Made by a program: the position numbers and the translations under genes. The notes below the pieces were generated by a model. It saw only the letters and a program-made list of their open reading frames with translations. It searched no databases and was not told the DNA's origin. From an uncultured Gammaproteobacteria bacterium (GTDB taxonomy: Bacteria; Pseudomonadota; Gammaproteobacteria; Pseudomonadales; Pseudohongiellaceae), in assembly GCA_913060975.1 (NCBI GenBank), contig CAJXVC010000011.1, forward strand, positions 90,761 through 154,760: a stretch of 64,000 nucleotides of DNA. The letters are read 5' to 3'. This document shows, piece after piece, positions 56,031 through 64,000 of this stretch (the stretch's first letter is position 1; every line of letters starts with the position of its first letter).

Positions 56031-57221
56031 ATGCCCTCACGTCTAACAATTTATCTAAGCAGTTTGCTGATCCTGCCACTGGCGACAGTATTGCAGGCAC
56101 AAGAGCCACGTTATGTCGATCCGGCGCTGGACCTGCAGAACCTGCCGACCACCGGTGGGTCGCTCGGCGCCGGTGGTGACGATGCGCAGATCATTCGCTT
56201 TCGTAACTGGGCGGCCATGTCGCCAACGCGCGAAATCGAAGCGGGCGAGTTCACCTTGGCACTGCCTTACCAGACAACAGACTGGAGTGATTTCAGTTAC
56301 AGCGCCGGCGGCGATGATTTTGATGTTGATGATTTCATGCTGCACAACCATGTAGGTGGCTTGCTGGTGATCAAGAACGGGCAGATACTGCTCGAGCGCT
56401 ATGGCTTGGGTAACAATGAGGACAGCCTCTGGGTGTCTTTCTCGATGTCCAAGTCAGTCACTTCCATGTTGCTGGGGGCTGCGGTGAAAGATGGTTATAT
56501 TGCCAGCATCGAAGAGCGCGTGTCGGATTACCTGCCACGCTTGCAAAACTCGGCATATGACGAAGCGCGCATTGTCGATGTGTTGCACATGGCATCGGGT
56601 GCGCAGTGGAATGAAGACTATGCCGACCCGAATTCCGACGTGGCAACCTACCCGGGTGGCGATGTCGTGCGCCTGTTTGAGTTTATGGGTAGCAAACCCA
56701 ATGTCGCCACGCCCGGTGAGGTATTCAATTACAACACGGGCGAGACGGATCTGGTTGGTGCCATAGTGCGAGCCGCCATCGGCAATAACCTGGCGACTTA
56801 CTTGCAGCACAAAATCTGGCAACCCTTCGGTATGGAGTCAGATGCCAACTGGGCCACTCATGGCGAGGGCGGCGGTGAACGTGGCGGCTGTTGTATCAAT
56901 GCGACTTTGCGTGACTATGGAAGACTGGGCTTGTTTGCCATGTCGGGCGGCGTACTTCCCGATGGGACCCGTGTGTTACCAGACAACTGGATGCGTGATT
57001 CGACCACACCGTCGCCAGCTTTCAATGGCTATGGTTATCTGTGGTGGCTGCAAGGTGAGGGTGTGTTTCGCGCCAGTGGTATCTTTGGGCAGGGCATTTA
57101 CATCAATCCCGAAACCGGGCTGGTCGTCGCCGTTATCAGTGCCTGGCCGCGCGCTACTGGCGAGCCATTCGAGAGCCATCGCAATGGCTTGTTCCAAGCT
57201 GTGGATGACTGGCTGCAATAA
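56031..57221 (+). CDS. Exported class C beta-lactamase-fold serine hydrolase (EstB/NylB-like)
   Basis: 396 residues, signal peptide about 1-23 (LQAQ). Beta-lactamase/PBP-like fold. The SxxK catalytic motif is Ser138-Met-Ser-Lys141 (FSMSKSVTSMLLG), and Tyr234 in FNYNTGETD is the YxN motif. MASGAQWNEDYADPNSD and the C-terminal FGQGIYINPETGLVVAV resemble 6-aminohexanoate-dimer hydrolases (NylB) and EstB esterases more than true beta-lactamases. It lies 150 bp after the polyester-hydrolase-like gene, same strand. Substrate unknown. Confidence 0.9.
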   Translation: MPSRLTIYLSSLLILPLATVLQAQEPRYVDPALDLQNLPTTGGSLGAGGDDAQIIRFRNWAAMSPTREIEAGEFTLALPYQTTDWSDFSYSAGGDDFDVDDFMLHNHVGGLLVIKNGQILLERYGLGNNEDSLWVSFSMSKSVTSMLLGAAVKDGYIASIEERVSDYLPRLQNSAYDEARIVDVLHMASGAQWNEDYADPNSDVATYPGGDVVRLFEFMGSKPNVATPGEVFNYNTGETDLVGAIVRAAIGNNLATYLQHKIWQPFGMESDANWATHGEGGGERGGCCINATLRDYGRLGLFAMSGGVLPDGTRVLPDNWMRDSTTPSPAFNGYGYLWWLQGEGVFRASGIFGQGIYINPETGLVVAVISAWPRATGEPFESHRNGLFQAVDDWLQ

Positions 57222-57233
57222 ATCAGCAGCGGT

Positions 57234-57659
57234 TTATTCCTCTACAAAATGAAAGTCTGCGGGCCCCGCGCGGCGCACCAGAATAATAACGTCGCCACTG
57301 TCGGGAATTTCCCAGACATGCTCCATGCCGCCGGGAATCACAATGTAGGCACCGGCATGCAATGTATGTCGCTCTTCGCCAAGAGTCAGCGTGACAGGTC
57401 CCTGTTGTACAGAGACAAATTCGTCATGGGAATGCCAATGGCGATCGAAGCGTGTGCCAGCCGGGAATAAAGCAAAATAAGTAATGCCACCAGTATCAGG
57501 GTCGATGCCCTGACGCGCAGTGCGAGTGCCAACTGGCACACCATTACCACCACCTGCATTACCCCAGTTCACTTCATCGAGGTTGATCGCCAGAGGATCT
57601 GATTGCGCCAAAGCTGCCGAAACGGCAGTGCTTAACAGAAAGAACAAGACTCGGATCAT
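57234..57659 (-). CDS. Exported cupin-domain protein
   Basis: 141 residues from MIRVLFFLL, the start with the best signal peptide (about 1-18); a 21-residue in-frame extension is not supported. A single cupin_2 barrel: FPAGTRFDRHWHSHDEFVSVQQGPVTLTLG carries motif 1 (HxH...E) and AYIVIPGGMEHVWEI motif 2 (PGxxH). Metal is probably bound by these His/Glu. Catalytic role unknown. It is convergent with the serine hydrolase, with a 12-bp gap. Confidence 0.88.
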   Translation of the reverse strand: MIRVLFFLLSTAVSAALAQSDPLAINLDEVNWGNAGGGNGVPVGTRTARQGIDPDTGGITYFALFPAGTRFDRHWHSHDEFVSVQQGPVTLTLGEERHTLHAGAYIVIPGGMEHVWEIPDSGDVIILVRRAGPADFHFVEE

Positions 57660-57748
57660 GCCTGGATATCCTCCGGAACTGAAACTGGGTTTGATTGCAG
57701 GCCTGTTGCGACGAACCTGCACTTGTATTGCCAGTGACTCGCGGACAG

Positions 57749-58294
57749 TCAGGAATCAACGACGGCAAACAGCCATACTGATCCGCTGACCACACTCTGT
57801 CCGGCAGCAGGGTTAGTTCCGGCAGGGCCGCCGGCATACTTGCGGACAACTTCACTCATCACCTCGGCCGCAATCGGGCCGCCAGTAATTCTCTCCAGAC
57901 GTTGCTCGTAAATTTTGCCATCCACGCGAATCAGAATCCTGTTGTCTTCCTCGATGTAGCTGGGCCATTGTTTCCAGAGTCTGCCCACAGAGGAATTCAT
58001 GTAGCCGCTCACTATATAGAGCTGGCCGTCGATGACCGGTACCCAGACAGTGCGCGAGGTCTCCGGGTTATAAGTTTGTATCTCGATTTCTTCGCGGTCA
58101 CGGATAAAGTTCCAATCGTCTGGGGATTCAGTGATCTCGCCGCTGCGGAATGGCCCGCCGATGCTGATCGTAAACCATGGAAAGAACTCGACCGGTCCGT
58201 CATTGAGCCGCATGGCACCGTAACCGCCAGCCAGTAGGGCCAGCACTAGAACCAAAAAGATGCTTAACCATTTTGCGATGCGCTTGAGTAGCAT
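57749..58294 (-). CDS. Membrane-anchored protein of unknown function
   Basis: 181 residues. An N-terminal helix (about 8-30) anchors a small globular domain: SPDDWNFIRDREEIEIQTYNPETSRTVWVPVIDGQLYIVSGYM and RVDGKIYEQRLERITGGPIAAEVMSEVVRKYAGG. The order (basic/aromatic strand, VWVPVIDGQLYI, then VDGKIYEQRLERIT) recalls PNPOx-like/DUF385 split-barrels, but no family is certain. It is 90 bp from the cupin gene on the same strand and might form an operon with it. Confidence 0.65.
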   Translation of the reverse strand: MLLKRIAKWLSIFLVLVLALLAGGYGAMRLNDGPVEFFPWFTISIGGPFRSGEITESPDDWNFIRDREEIEIQTYNPETSRTVWVPVIDGQLYIVSGYMNSSVGRLWKQWPSYIEEDNRILIRVDGKIYEQRLERITGGPIAAEVMSEVVRKYAGGPAGTNPAAGQSVVSGSVWLFAVVDS

Positions 58295-58381
58295 AGAGGT
58301 TGGCCCGACTTTTTATTTAAATTTTCGATGCGTTCTCGTAGTCTTTAGCCTGACAAGGTGCCGGCTGCTGGAAACGGTGAT

Positions 58382-58615
58382 TCAGGATTGCAGGATGCTC
58401 AGTAGCGCTTGCCCGTGATCAGCAGCCTCGAGCCCTAAATCTGTGAGATAACCGCCATCTTCCAGTGAGATGAGTTGTTTGTCGTAGAGGCGTTTGGCGG
58501 CAGCGATATGCTCAGGGTCGGCATCGTGGTGAAATTTCAGACCCATCTGAGTGCTTTCGCGGGGGAACAGGCTGAGCACTTCCAACTCTTGCACCAATTC
58601 AGTGGATAACTTCAT
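58382..58615 (-). CDS. TIGR02647 family protein
   Basis: 77 residues, from MKLSTELVQELEVL with GGAG upstream; a longer in-frame extension lacks support. The pattern FPRESTQMGLKFHHDADPEHI, AAKRLYDKQLISLEDGGYLTDLGLEAADHGQALLSIL matches the short, highly conserved family TIGR02647 found in gammaproteobacteria. The fold looks like a winged helix. Function unknown. Cytoplasmic. Confidence 0.9.
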   Translation of the reverse strand: MKLSTELVQELEVLSLFPRESTQMGLKFHHDADPEHIAAAKRLYDKQLISLEDGGYLTDLGLEAADHGQALLSILQS

Positions 58616-58927
58616 GGCTGAGTCTCCTTCATTATTTTTATGTTGCCTCAGGATAGCACGAAGCATGGGATTTGCTGCAAGCAAAGCGAGGGGGCCTGAA
58701 AGGGGTGAGAATAACCCGGGATCGCCACTAGCGGTGCCAGTACCGGGCCTATGCCTTTTTGCTCGCAGCATTCTCTGGCCATAATTTCAATTCTGCCCCT
58801 ATAATCAACTGCTGGATCAATAAACCATTGGTAGTTGGGGCATGCCGACGGTTAAGTTGCTCTTCCTGTTTTCCGCCGTTTTCTTTCCATTTTCTCCATT
58901 TTCCTGTCAAGGGATAGAAGGCTACGC

Positions 58928-60496
58928 ATGAGTTCCAACACGCCAGTATCAGAAGAATCAGAACATAAGCTGAGTTTGCGGCATTTGACGATTGACGATT
59001 ACGAAGACATCAAGGCCATGTGGTACAAGATCTACGATGCCTACCACAACTACTTTAATGAAAAGCTGTTCCGCACCCAGTTAAAAGTGTTCCCGGAAGG
59101 GCAAATTTGTATCGAGGACCACGGCCGCGTGGTAGCAGCCGCGTTCGCGGTTATTGTTGATTTCGACAAGTTTGGCGATCAGCATACCTATGAAGAAATA
59201 ACCGGTAACGCCTATCTCAGTACCCACGATCCAAAAGGCGATGTCCTTTATGGTGTCGACTTGTTTGTTGATCCTGACTACCGTGGTCTGCGCTTGGGTC
59301 GCCGACTTTATGAGGCCCGCAAGGAGCTTTGTCAGAATCTGAATCTGTCAGCCATTATAGCCGGTGGCCGGATTCCGAATTATCAACACTATGCCGAAAC
59401 ACTCAGCCCCAAAGAATATATCGAGCAGGTCAAGAAGAAAGAAATTTATGACCCGATACTGACGTTCCAACTCTCTAACGAATTCGAAGTGCGTCGCCTG
59501 CTTAAAGCCTATTCTCCAGATGACACCGCCTCCATGGGCTATGCCACTTTATTGCAATGGCATAACTTGTACTACGAGCCGAAAAAGACGCCGCTCATCG
59601 GCGCGCCGCGTACTTCGGCCAGAATCGGCTGCGTACAATGGCAGATGCGTTCGTTTGGCTCGGCGGATGAGTTGCTGCAACAGTTTGAATACTTTGTCGA
59701 CGCGCTGGCCACTTATCAGTGTGACGTTGCACTGTTCCCCGAATTCTTTAATGCGCCGTTAATGGGGCTGGGGCCACAGACGACATCGATTGAAGCCGTC
59801 AAGGAACTAGCTGGCTACACGGAGCAATTGGTGCAAGACATCAGCAAGATGGCGGTCACCTACAACATCAATATCATCGCCGGCTCAATGCCGATAGTGG
59901 AAAATGAACAGCTGTACAACGTGGCCTACCTTTGTCGGCGCGATGGCACCGTTGACACGCAATACAAGATTCACCCGACACCTACGGAAAAGCGCGACTG
60001 GATCATGCAGGGTGGCGATGCGTTGCGAGTCTTCGATACCGACTTTGGCAAGATCGGTGTGTTGATCTGTTATGACGCAGAGTTTCCGGAGCTGGCGCGC
60101 TTGCAATCAGAGCAGGACATGCAAATCCTGTTCGTGCCATTCTGGACCGATACCAAGAACGGCTATTTGCGAGTGCGTTGCTGTGCCCAGGCGCGGGCGA
60201 TCGAGAATGAATGTTATGTGGCAATCGCTGGCAGCGTAGGTAATCTGCCGAAGGTTGATAATGCCGATATTCAATACGCGCAAACAGCGGTGTTCTCGCC
60301 GTCCGATTTCGCCTTTCCTTATGACGCCATCATGGCTGAGACCACACCCAATACAGAAATGACGTTAATCGTCGATCTTGATCTGGAAAAACTGAAAGAC
60401 CTGCGCAATGTGGGCTCGGTGCGCAATTATCTTGACCGGCGCCGCGACCTTTATGAGGTCAAGTGGCTGAATGAAAACTCCCCGGACCAGAAGTAA
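58928..60496 (+). CDS. GNAT acetyltransferase / carbon-nitrogen hydrolase fusion
   Basis: 522 residues, two domains. Residues about 15-210 are a GNAT fold (GVDLFVDPDYRGLRLGRRLYEARKEL is the acetyl-CoA motif A). Residues about 230-505 are a nitrilase-superfamily hydrolase: ALFPEFFNAPLMG (Glu), IHPTPTEKRDW (Lys) and VLICYDAEFPELARL (Cys) give the Glu-Lys-Cys triad. The fusion is a known bacterial architecture of unknown substrate, perhaps an amidase plus N-acyltransferase. No signal peptide. Start at ATG 58928, GATAGAAGG upstream. Confidence 0.92.
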   Translation: MSSNTPVSEESEHKLSLRHLTIDDYEDIKAMWYKIYDAYHNYFNEKLFRTQLKVFPEGQICIEDHGRVVAAAFAVIVDFDKFGDQHTYEEITGNAYLSTHDPKGDVLYGVDLFVDPDYRGLRLGRRLYEARKELCQNLNLSAIIAGGRIPNYQHYAETLSPKEYIEQVKKKEIYDPILTFQLSNEFEVRRLLKAYSPDDTASMGYATLLQWHNLYYEPKKTPLIGAPRTSARIGCVQWQMRSFGSADELLQQFEYFVDALATYQCDVALFPEFFNAPLMGLGPQTTSIEAVKELAGYTEQLVQDISKMAVTYNINIIAGSMPIVENEQLYNVAYLCRRDGTVDTQYKIHPTPTEKRDWIMQGGDALRVFDTDFGKIGVLICYDAEFPELARLQSEQDMQILFVPFWTDTKNGYLRVRCCAQARAIENECYVAIAGSVGNLPKVDNADIQYAQTAVFSPSDFAFPYDAIMAETTPNTEMTLIVDLDLEKLKDLRNVGSVRNYLDRRRDLYEVKWLNENSPDQK

Positions 60497-60528
60497 CTCT
60501 GCTTTACTCAATGTATAGCCAGTACTGA

Positions 60529-60556
60529 ATCGCTCCGCTATTGCTGGCGGAGCGAT
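60529..60556. terminator. Hairpin between convergent genes
   Basis: ATCGCTCCGC (60529-60538) and GCGGAGCGAT (60547-60556) form a perfect 10-bp stem with an 8-nt loop, between the GNAT-nitrilase and AsmA genes. There is no clear T-run; probably a weak bidirectional terminator. Confidence 0.55.
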
Positions 60557-60577
60557 CAGTGTGCTGTTGCCAGGTAT

Positions 60578-63500
60578 TCAGTTCTGGAGCAAGCGATCCA
60601 AGGCACGATTAATGAGGTCTTGGGCAGGGGCCTGTTGATCCGTTGTTGCGTCAGCATCGATATTATTGGTGTCGGTGCCATCGCTCGCAGGCTGATTGTC
60701 AGTGCCAGTGGCGCGGCGCAGTAAATCACCAACTTGATTACGTACTTCATTGGCAAACGCGTTGCGCACTATCTCGCCAGCATCAGGCAAGCAGCGCGGT
60801 GCAGCGATGGTGCCGGAGCAGGCGATAGGCACACTGTAGTCGCCAATCTCATACTGCTGATCCGCGCGAGTAGCGGTGGCGGCATCGACTGTCGTGACCA
60901 GGTCATAATCAATCGTGTCGTCATGCAGATTCAATACTGTGCCGCTACCCGTCACCTGAAAGCCAGGTGATTTCAACAGCAAATCATTGCTGCTGATCAC
61001 CCCATTGGTGAACTGCAGTGTCGCGCCAAAACTCTCGAAAGCGGTTTGTTCACCGCGCGCCAACTGGGCGGCGCTGCGACTGCGCAGCATGGTTTCAATT
61101 TGACCCAGTACACTGGCGACATCCACACCCTGCAATACACCATCTTCCAGATTAATGCTGCCGGTTCCATTCAGGCCGCGTTGCAGAGCCAGAGTGTCGG
61201 CGCCGGTGCTACGAACATCCAGTTGCAGATTGCCTTTGCCGCTGAGCATGGCGCTGTCCATCATGTCGGTCAGCAGCGGACCGAGAGCGACCTCTTGTAA
61301 TGCCACATTTACCCCAATGTTGGGAGTTTCCTGGCTGGCATCCAGGCTCATGCTGCCATTGAAGCTGCCCTCATAGAGATTACTGCTCAGTGGTGACAGA
61401 TTGATCCTTCCCTCGTCAGCTTCAACATTGAATGACAAGTCGCGCAGTGACAGGCCGGCTACTTGCAAGGCGCCGATATCCAGGCTGCCGCGGCCTTTAA
61501 GACTGCGCACCGTGTCGACGGGTATTGGTGCCGGCTCACTGGTGGTTGCTGTGTTTTGCGCAGGTGCCGTGTCGCCCAGATAGCGATCGATATTGAGAGT
61601 ATCGATATCAACATCGACTAACCATTCGATACCCGCAGATTGATCCAGACTGAACTCACCATTGATATTCGTCTCATCCAGACGCATCGCCAACTCGGAC
61701 AGGGCGATACTCGTGGCGGAGTAGCTGAAGCCGGTATTCAATGCGAATACTTGCAGCGCAGTCGGGTCAGACATGTCAGGAACAGGCTGATTAAGTTGCG
61801 TGAGCAGTTGGCGAGGATTGAACTGGGCAATCTCGACTGCGCCTTCAACAGCCGGTGAGCTGAAGATATCGCTGCCGTTAATGCGGCCACGCACATCAAG
61901 TCCCAAACCGGCCAATGAAAAATTCTCGACCTGAACCGTTTCCCGTTCGATATTGATACTGCTTGCCGCGTTCAGGGCCACAGTCACCGGTGAATTTGGA
62001 ATGCGGTTGCCCGACAATGTCATTTGCACGCGCGCCGGATTGATGGTGAGGTTGTTGCTGGTGCCGCCGAACTGCAAGTCGACACTAACTGACTGGGCAA
62101 CTTCGGCCAGGTCTGGTTGTTCAATGGCGCGCAGCAGGGCGGGGAGGTTGGTGCCGCTAATACCAAGCACGCCATTGACGGCGCCATTGCCACTATTGAT
62201 ATTGGCCGCAGTGAAATTGCCCGTTAGTTGTTGCCCGAAGGCACGGGCATTCAGTTGTGAAATATTGATTGCACCGCTGCGCAGGTTTACATCAAACGCC
62301 GTGTTCATGGTGTATGCGCGATTTGTCAATTGCCCAAGATTGTTGCCATAACGAAACGCGGCTGACTCGGGGCCCATCGCGAACCAACTGCCAATTTGCA
62401 CCAGCATGGCCAGGTCGTCGCCACTGCCCTGAAACCGACCGTTGGCGCTGGGCGTGTCGGTATCCAGTGCGCTGGCATTCAGGTTAGCGGAAAATTCCGA
62501 GCTCAATAATGAAGCGGTCAGTTCCGGAATCTGCACCGTTCCTTCTGACAGGTCGGCGTCGAAATCGGCATTGAAGGCAAAGCGTTTGTCATCTAACCCC
62601 TGCATGAGCCGGCCACCTTCGGCCAGCTTGGAATTGCGCCCGCCGCTTACCTGTCCGATAACTTCCATGACGGAGGGTAGGTTTGGACCGCTGGCACGCA
62701 GATTGCCGCGCAATATTGGCTCGCCCGAATTCAGGTTTTCAGCAGTGACCTGACCGCTTACATCAGCACCCAGCAAGCTCAATGCCAGATCGGACACCTC
62801 GACATTGCCGCGCGCCGGGAAAGCCACGATCTGACTTTGCAGCGACAAATTACGAGTGGGCAATTGGGCCAGTTGCGTGGCCAATGGTTCGATGCCAGCG
62901 AGATTAAACAGTACTGCCAAGTCTTCGCTGTTGACTGCAATAGTGCTTTCGATGCGCGGGTTATTGCGCTGCAAGTCGGTGGCAGTGATGCTGGCATCCA
63001 TGCGTGTTTGCGGTGCTTCGATTCGCAACGACTCGGTATTGAATCGGCCAGCATCCAGATCAAAGTGCAACGCCGTGGTCATGTTCACTTCTGCACGGCC
63101 GCCGGGTAGATGATTGCCGCGCAATTCAGTTGTCAGGCGCAAGGGGTCGACGTCATAGCGACCATTATCGAGATCGTAGTTTACCGTGCCGTTCAAGTTC
63201 ACATTGGCATCCAGCGCAGGCGAGTTTGCCAGCACCGCAAAAGCCAGATTGAGGTTGATTGGTTCACCGTAAACCAGTTCGTCACTGGTAAACGCCAGGT
63301 CGCTGATTTGTAATCTTGATTCAGTGCCCAGATCTTCAACAATGATATTCACACGCTCGATATTGATGCCGCCGATGCGCAGATCATTAAAGGGCATTTC
63401 GCCGGAGGCGGGAGCGGCGTCTGCCGTGCTCGCACTCGCCTCTCCAGTCGCCCAATTGCTACGGCCATCGGCCGCGGTAATCAGGTTGGCATTGAGGCCG

Positions 63501-63835
63501 CGCAAGGTCATCGTGTCGATCTCGACATTGCGGCCAAGCAGTGGCAGCAAGCGCGCGCGGAACGCCACGTGTTCGATCTCGGCAAGTGGTGCGTCGCCAA
63601 ACCCGGGTGGATTGGCCAGGCGCACATCATCGGCGCTGATGGTCAGCCAGGGGTAGAGTTCAAACCCGAGGTTGCCGTTGAGTTGTAGTTCATAACCCGT
63701 GGCATCGCGCACCTGGGCTTGCAACCATTGCTTGTGATTGTTGGGGTCGATATTGGCAACCCACAGCACGCCAACAACGACAACCAGGAGCAGTAAAGCA
63801 ACTATCGATATAACTATTTTCAGAGTGGTTTTCAT
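60578..63835 (-). CDS. AsmA-family envelope protein
   Basis: 1,085 residues from MKTTLKIVISIVALLLL; the open frame runs on to 63970 only because adapter sequence is joined there. An N-terminal helix (about 7-28) anchors it; the AsmA N-terminal domain shows ATGYELQLNGNLGFELYPWLTISADDVRLANPPGFG. A long beta-rich chain of repeated strand units follows, and the AsmA C-terminal domain contains LLTDMMDSAMLSGKGNLQLDVRSTG and GTGSINLEDGVLQGVDVASVL. AsmA-like proteins are thought to move lipids across the periplasm. The Asn/Thr/Asp-rich tail ends in LINRALDRLLQN. Confidence 0.93.
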   Translation of the reverse strand: MKTTLKIVISIVALLLLVVVVGVLWVANIDPNNHKQWLQAQVRDATGYELQLNGNLGFELYPWLTISADDVRLANPPGFGDAPLAEIEHVAFRARLLPLLGRNVEIDTMTLRGLNANLITAADGRSNWATGEASASTADAAPASGEMPFNDLRIGGINIERVNIIVEDLGTESRLQISDLAFTSDELVYGEPINLNLAFAVLANSPALDANVNLNGTVNYDLDNGRYDVDPLRLTTELRGNHLPGGRAEVNMTTALHFDLDAGRFNTESLRIEAPQTRMDASITATDLQRNNPRIESTIAVNSEDLAVLFNLAGIEPLATQLAQLPTRNLSLQSQIVAFPARGNVEVSDLALSLLGADVSGQVTAENLNSGEPILRGNLRASGPNLPSVMEVIGQVSGGRNSKLAEGGRLMQGLDDKRFAFNADFDADLSEGTVQIPELTASLLSSEFSANLNASALDTDTPSANGRFQGSGDDLAMLVQIGSWFAMGPESAAFRYGNNLGQLTNRAYTMNTAFDVNLRSGAINISQLNARAFGQQLTGNFTAANINSGNGAVNGVLGISGTNLPALLRAIEQPDLAEVAQSVSVDLQFGGTSNNLTINPARVQMTLSGNRIPNSPVTVALNAASSINIERETVQVENFSLAGLGLDVRGRINGSDIFSSPAVEGAVEIAQFNPRQLLTQLNQPVPDMSDPTALQVFALNTGFSYSATSIALSELAMRLDETNINGEFSLDQSAGIEWLVDVDIDTLNIDRYLGDTAPAQNTATTSEPAPIPVDTVRSLKGRGSLDIGALQVAGLSLRDLSFNVEADEGRINLSPLSSNLYEGSFNGSMSLDASQETPNIGVNVALQEVALGPLLTDMMDSAMLSGKGNLQLDVRSTGADTLALQRGLNGTGSINLEDGVLQGVDVASVLGQIETMLRSRSAAQLARGEQTAFESFGATLQFTNGVISSNDLLLKSPGFQVTGSGTVLNLHDDTIDYDLVTTVDAATATRADQQYEIGDYSVPIACSGTIAAPRCLPDAGEIVRNAFANEVRNQVGDLLRRATGTDNQPASDGTDTNNIDADATTDQQAPAQDLINRALDRLLQN

Positions 63836-63953
63836 GTCATCAGACCTACCAGAAATCCTTTCATTGAGGCCCTCCAGAGTGAACCGGAAGGAGATTGGCG
63901 CGCAGTGTATAGATGAGTGGTCATACGCACCACAAAATACATCACTACAATAG

Positions 63954-64000
63954 CTGTCTCTTATACACATCTGACGCTGCCGACGATCTACTCTGTGTAG
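63954..64000. other. Illumina Nextera adapter at the contig end (artifact)
   Basis: From 63954 the sequence is the Nextera transposase adapter: mosaic end CTGTCTCTTATACACATCT, then GACGCTGCCGACGA, an 8-base index TCTACTCT and GTGTAG. The lengths 33 + 8 + 6 add to exactly the last 47 bases. TCTACTCT is the reverse complement of AGAGTAGA (the i5 index I know as 504). The open frame starting MCIRDS on the minus strand is a familiar translation of this adapter. Confidence 0.97.

Noticed and set aside
63836..63970. N-terminal extension of the AsmA frame beginning MCIRDS
   Set aside because: It starts in adapter sequence. The real start is 63835, followed by the signal-anchor helix.

Overview
The window looks like one end of a draft contig from a Gram-negative gammaproteobacterium. 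It has exported multicopper oxidase and CopB/C/D proteins, RND/MFP/OMF triplets, TonB-dependent uptake, Fur-type control, AsmA, FdxA and many Sec-exported proteins. Several chromosomal families here (DUF3500, DUF4168, large zincin metalloproteases, TIGR02647, NHL propellers) recur in marine and halotolerant gammaproteobacteria. That lineage guess is inference only. The last 47 bases are not genomic: they match an Illumina Nextera adapter, so the right edge of the window is the physical contig end.

Left part (1 to about 26.3 kb) is a metal-resistance island. In order it holds: the C-terminal two thirds of a CusA-type Cu/Ag RND pump; a YnfA-like small membrane protein; a mercury operon (merR divergent from merT-merP-merF-merA) with a textbook MerR operator; a periplasmic copper-handling operon (small Cys/His/Met protein, copA oxidase, copB, copC, copD); a second MerR regulator overlapping a copper P1B-ATPase; a run of small companion genes (DUF5676, DUF2933, ICMT-like methyltransferase, polyphosphate kinase 2, helical His-rich protein, Met-rich periplasmic protein); FdxA ferredoxin; an APC permease; and a leftward CDF / CzcA / CzcB / CzcC cluster for divalent cations. 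Oxidation, periplasmic binding, cytoplasmic export and trans-envelope export are all represented, so mercury, copper/silver and zinc/cobalt/cadmium are each covered. The island's right edge has a relic of a second czcA-like gene and a truncated secreted ORF, suggesting past rearrangement.

Right part (about 26.3 to 63.9 kb) reads as ordinary chromosome rich in exported proteins: a TonB receptor with an HxlR regulator nearby, a DUF385-like protein, a PepSY membrane protein behind a strong Fur box, an exported KatG, an AEC transporter, a GAF protein, an outer-membrane barrel, an XRE membrane regulator, an NHL propeller, SIMPL and DUF4168 proteins, an MFS transporter, an ArsR/SRPBCC pair, gamma-glutamyltransferase, a DUF3500 protein, a TIMP-like protein, a zincin metalloprotease, cupin, GNAT-nitrilase fusion and AsmA.

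The most notable items there are: (i) a 85-residue Gly-rich peptide with a double-glycine leader followed by a small membrane protein, a candidate bacteriocin/immunity pair (49.1-49.8 kb); (ii) an exported alpha/beta hydrolase with the full active-site set of the PETase/cutinase family, next to a NylB/EstB-type serine hydrolase (55.0-57.2 kb); (iii) a shared C-terminal module in two otherwise unrelated secreted proteins. No tRNA, rRNA, CRISPR array, transposase or integrase was recognised.
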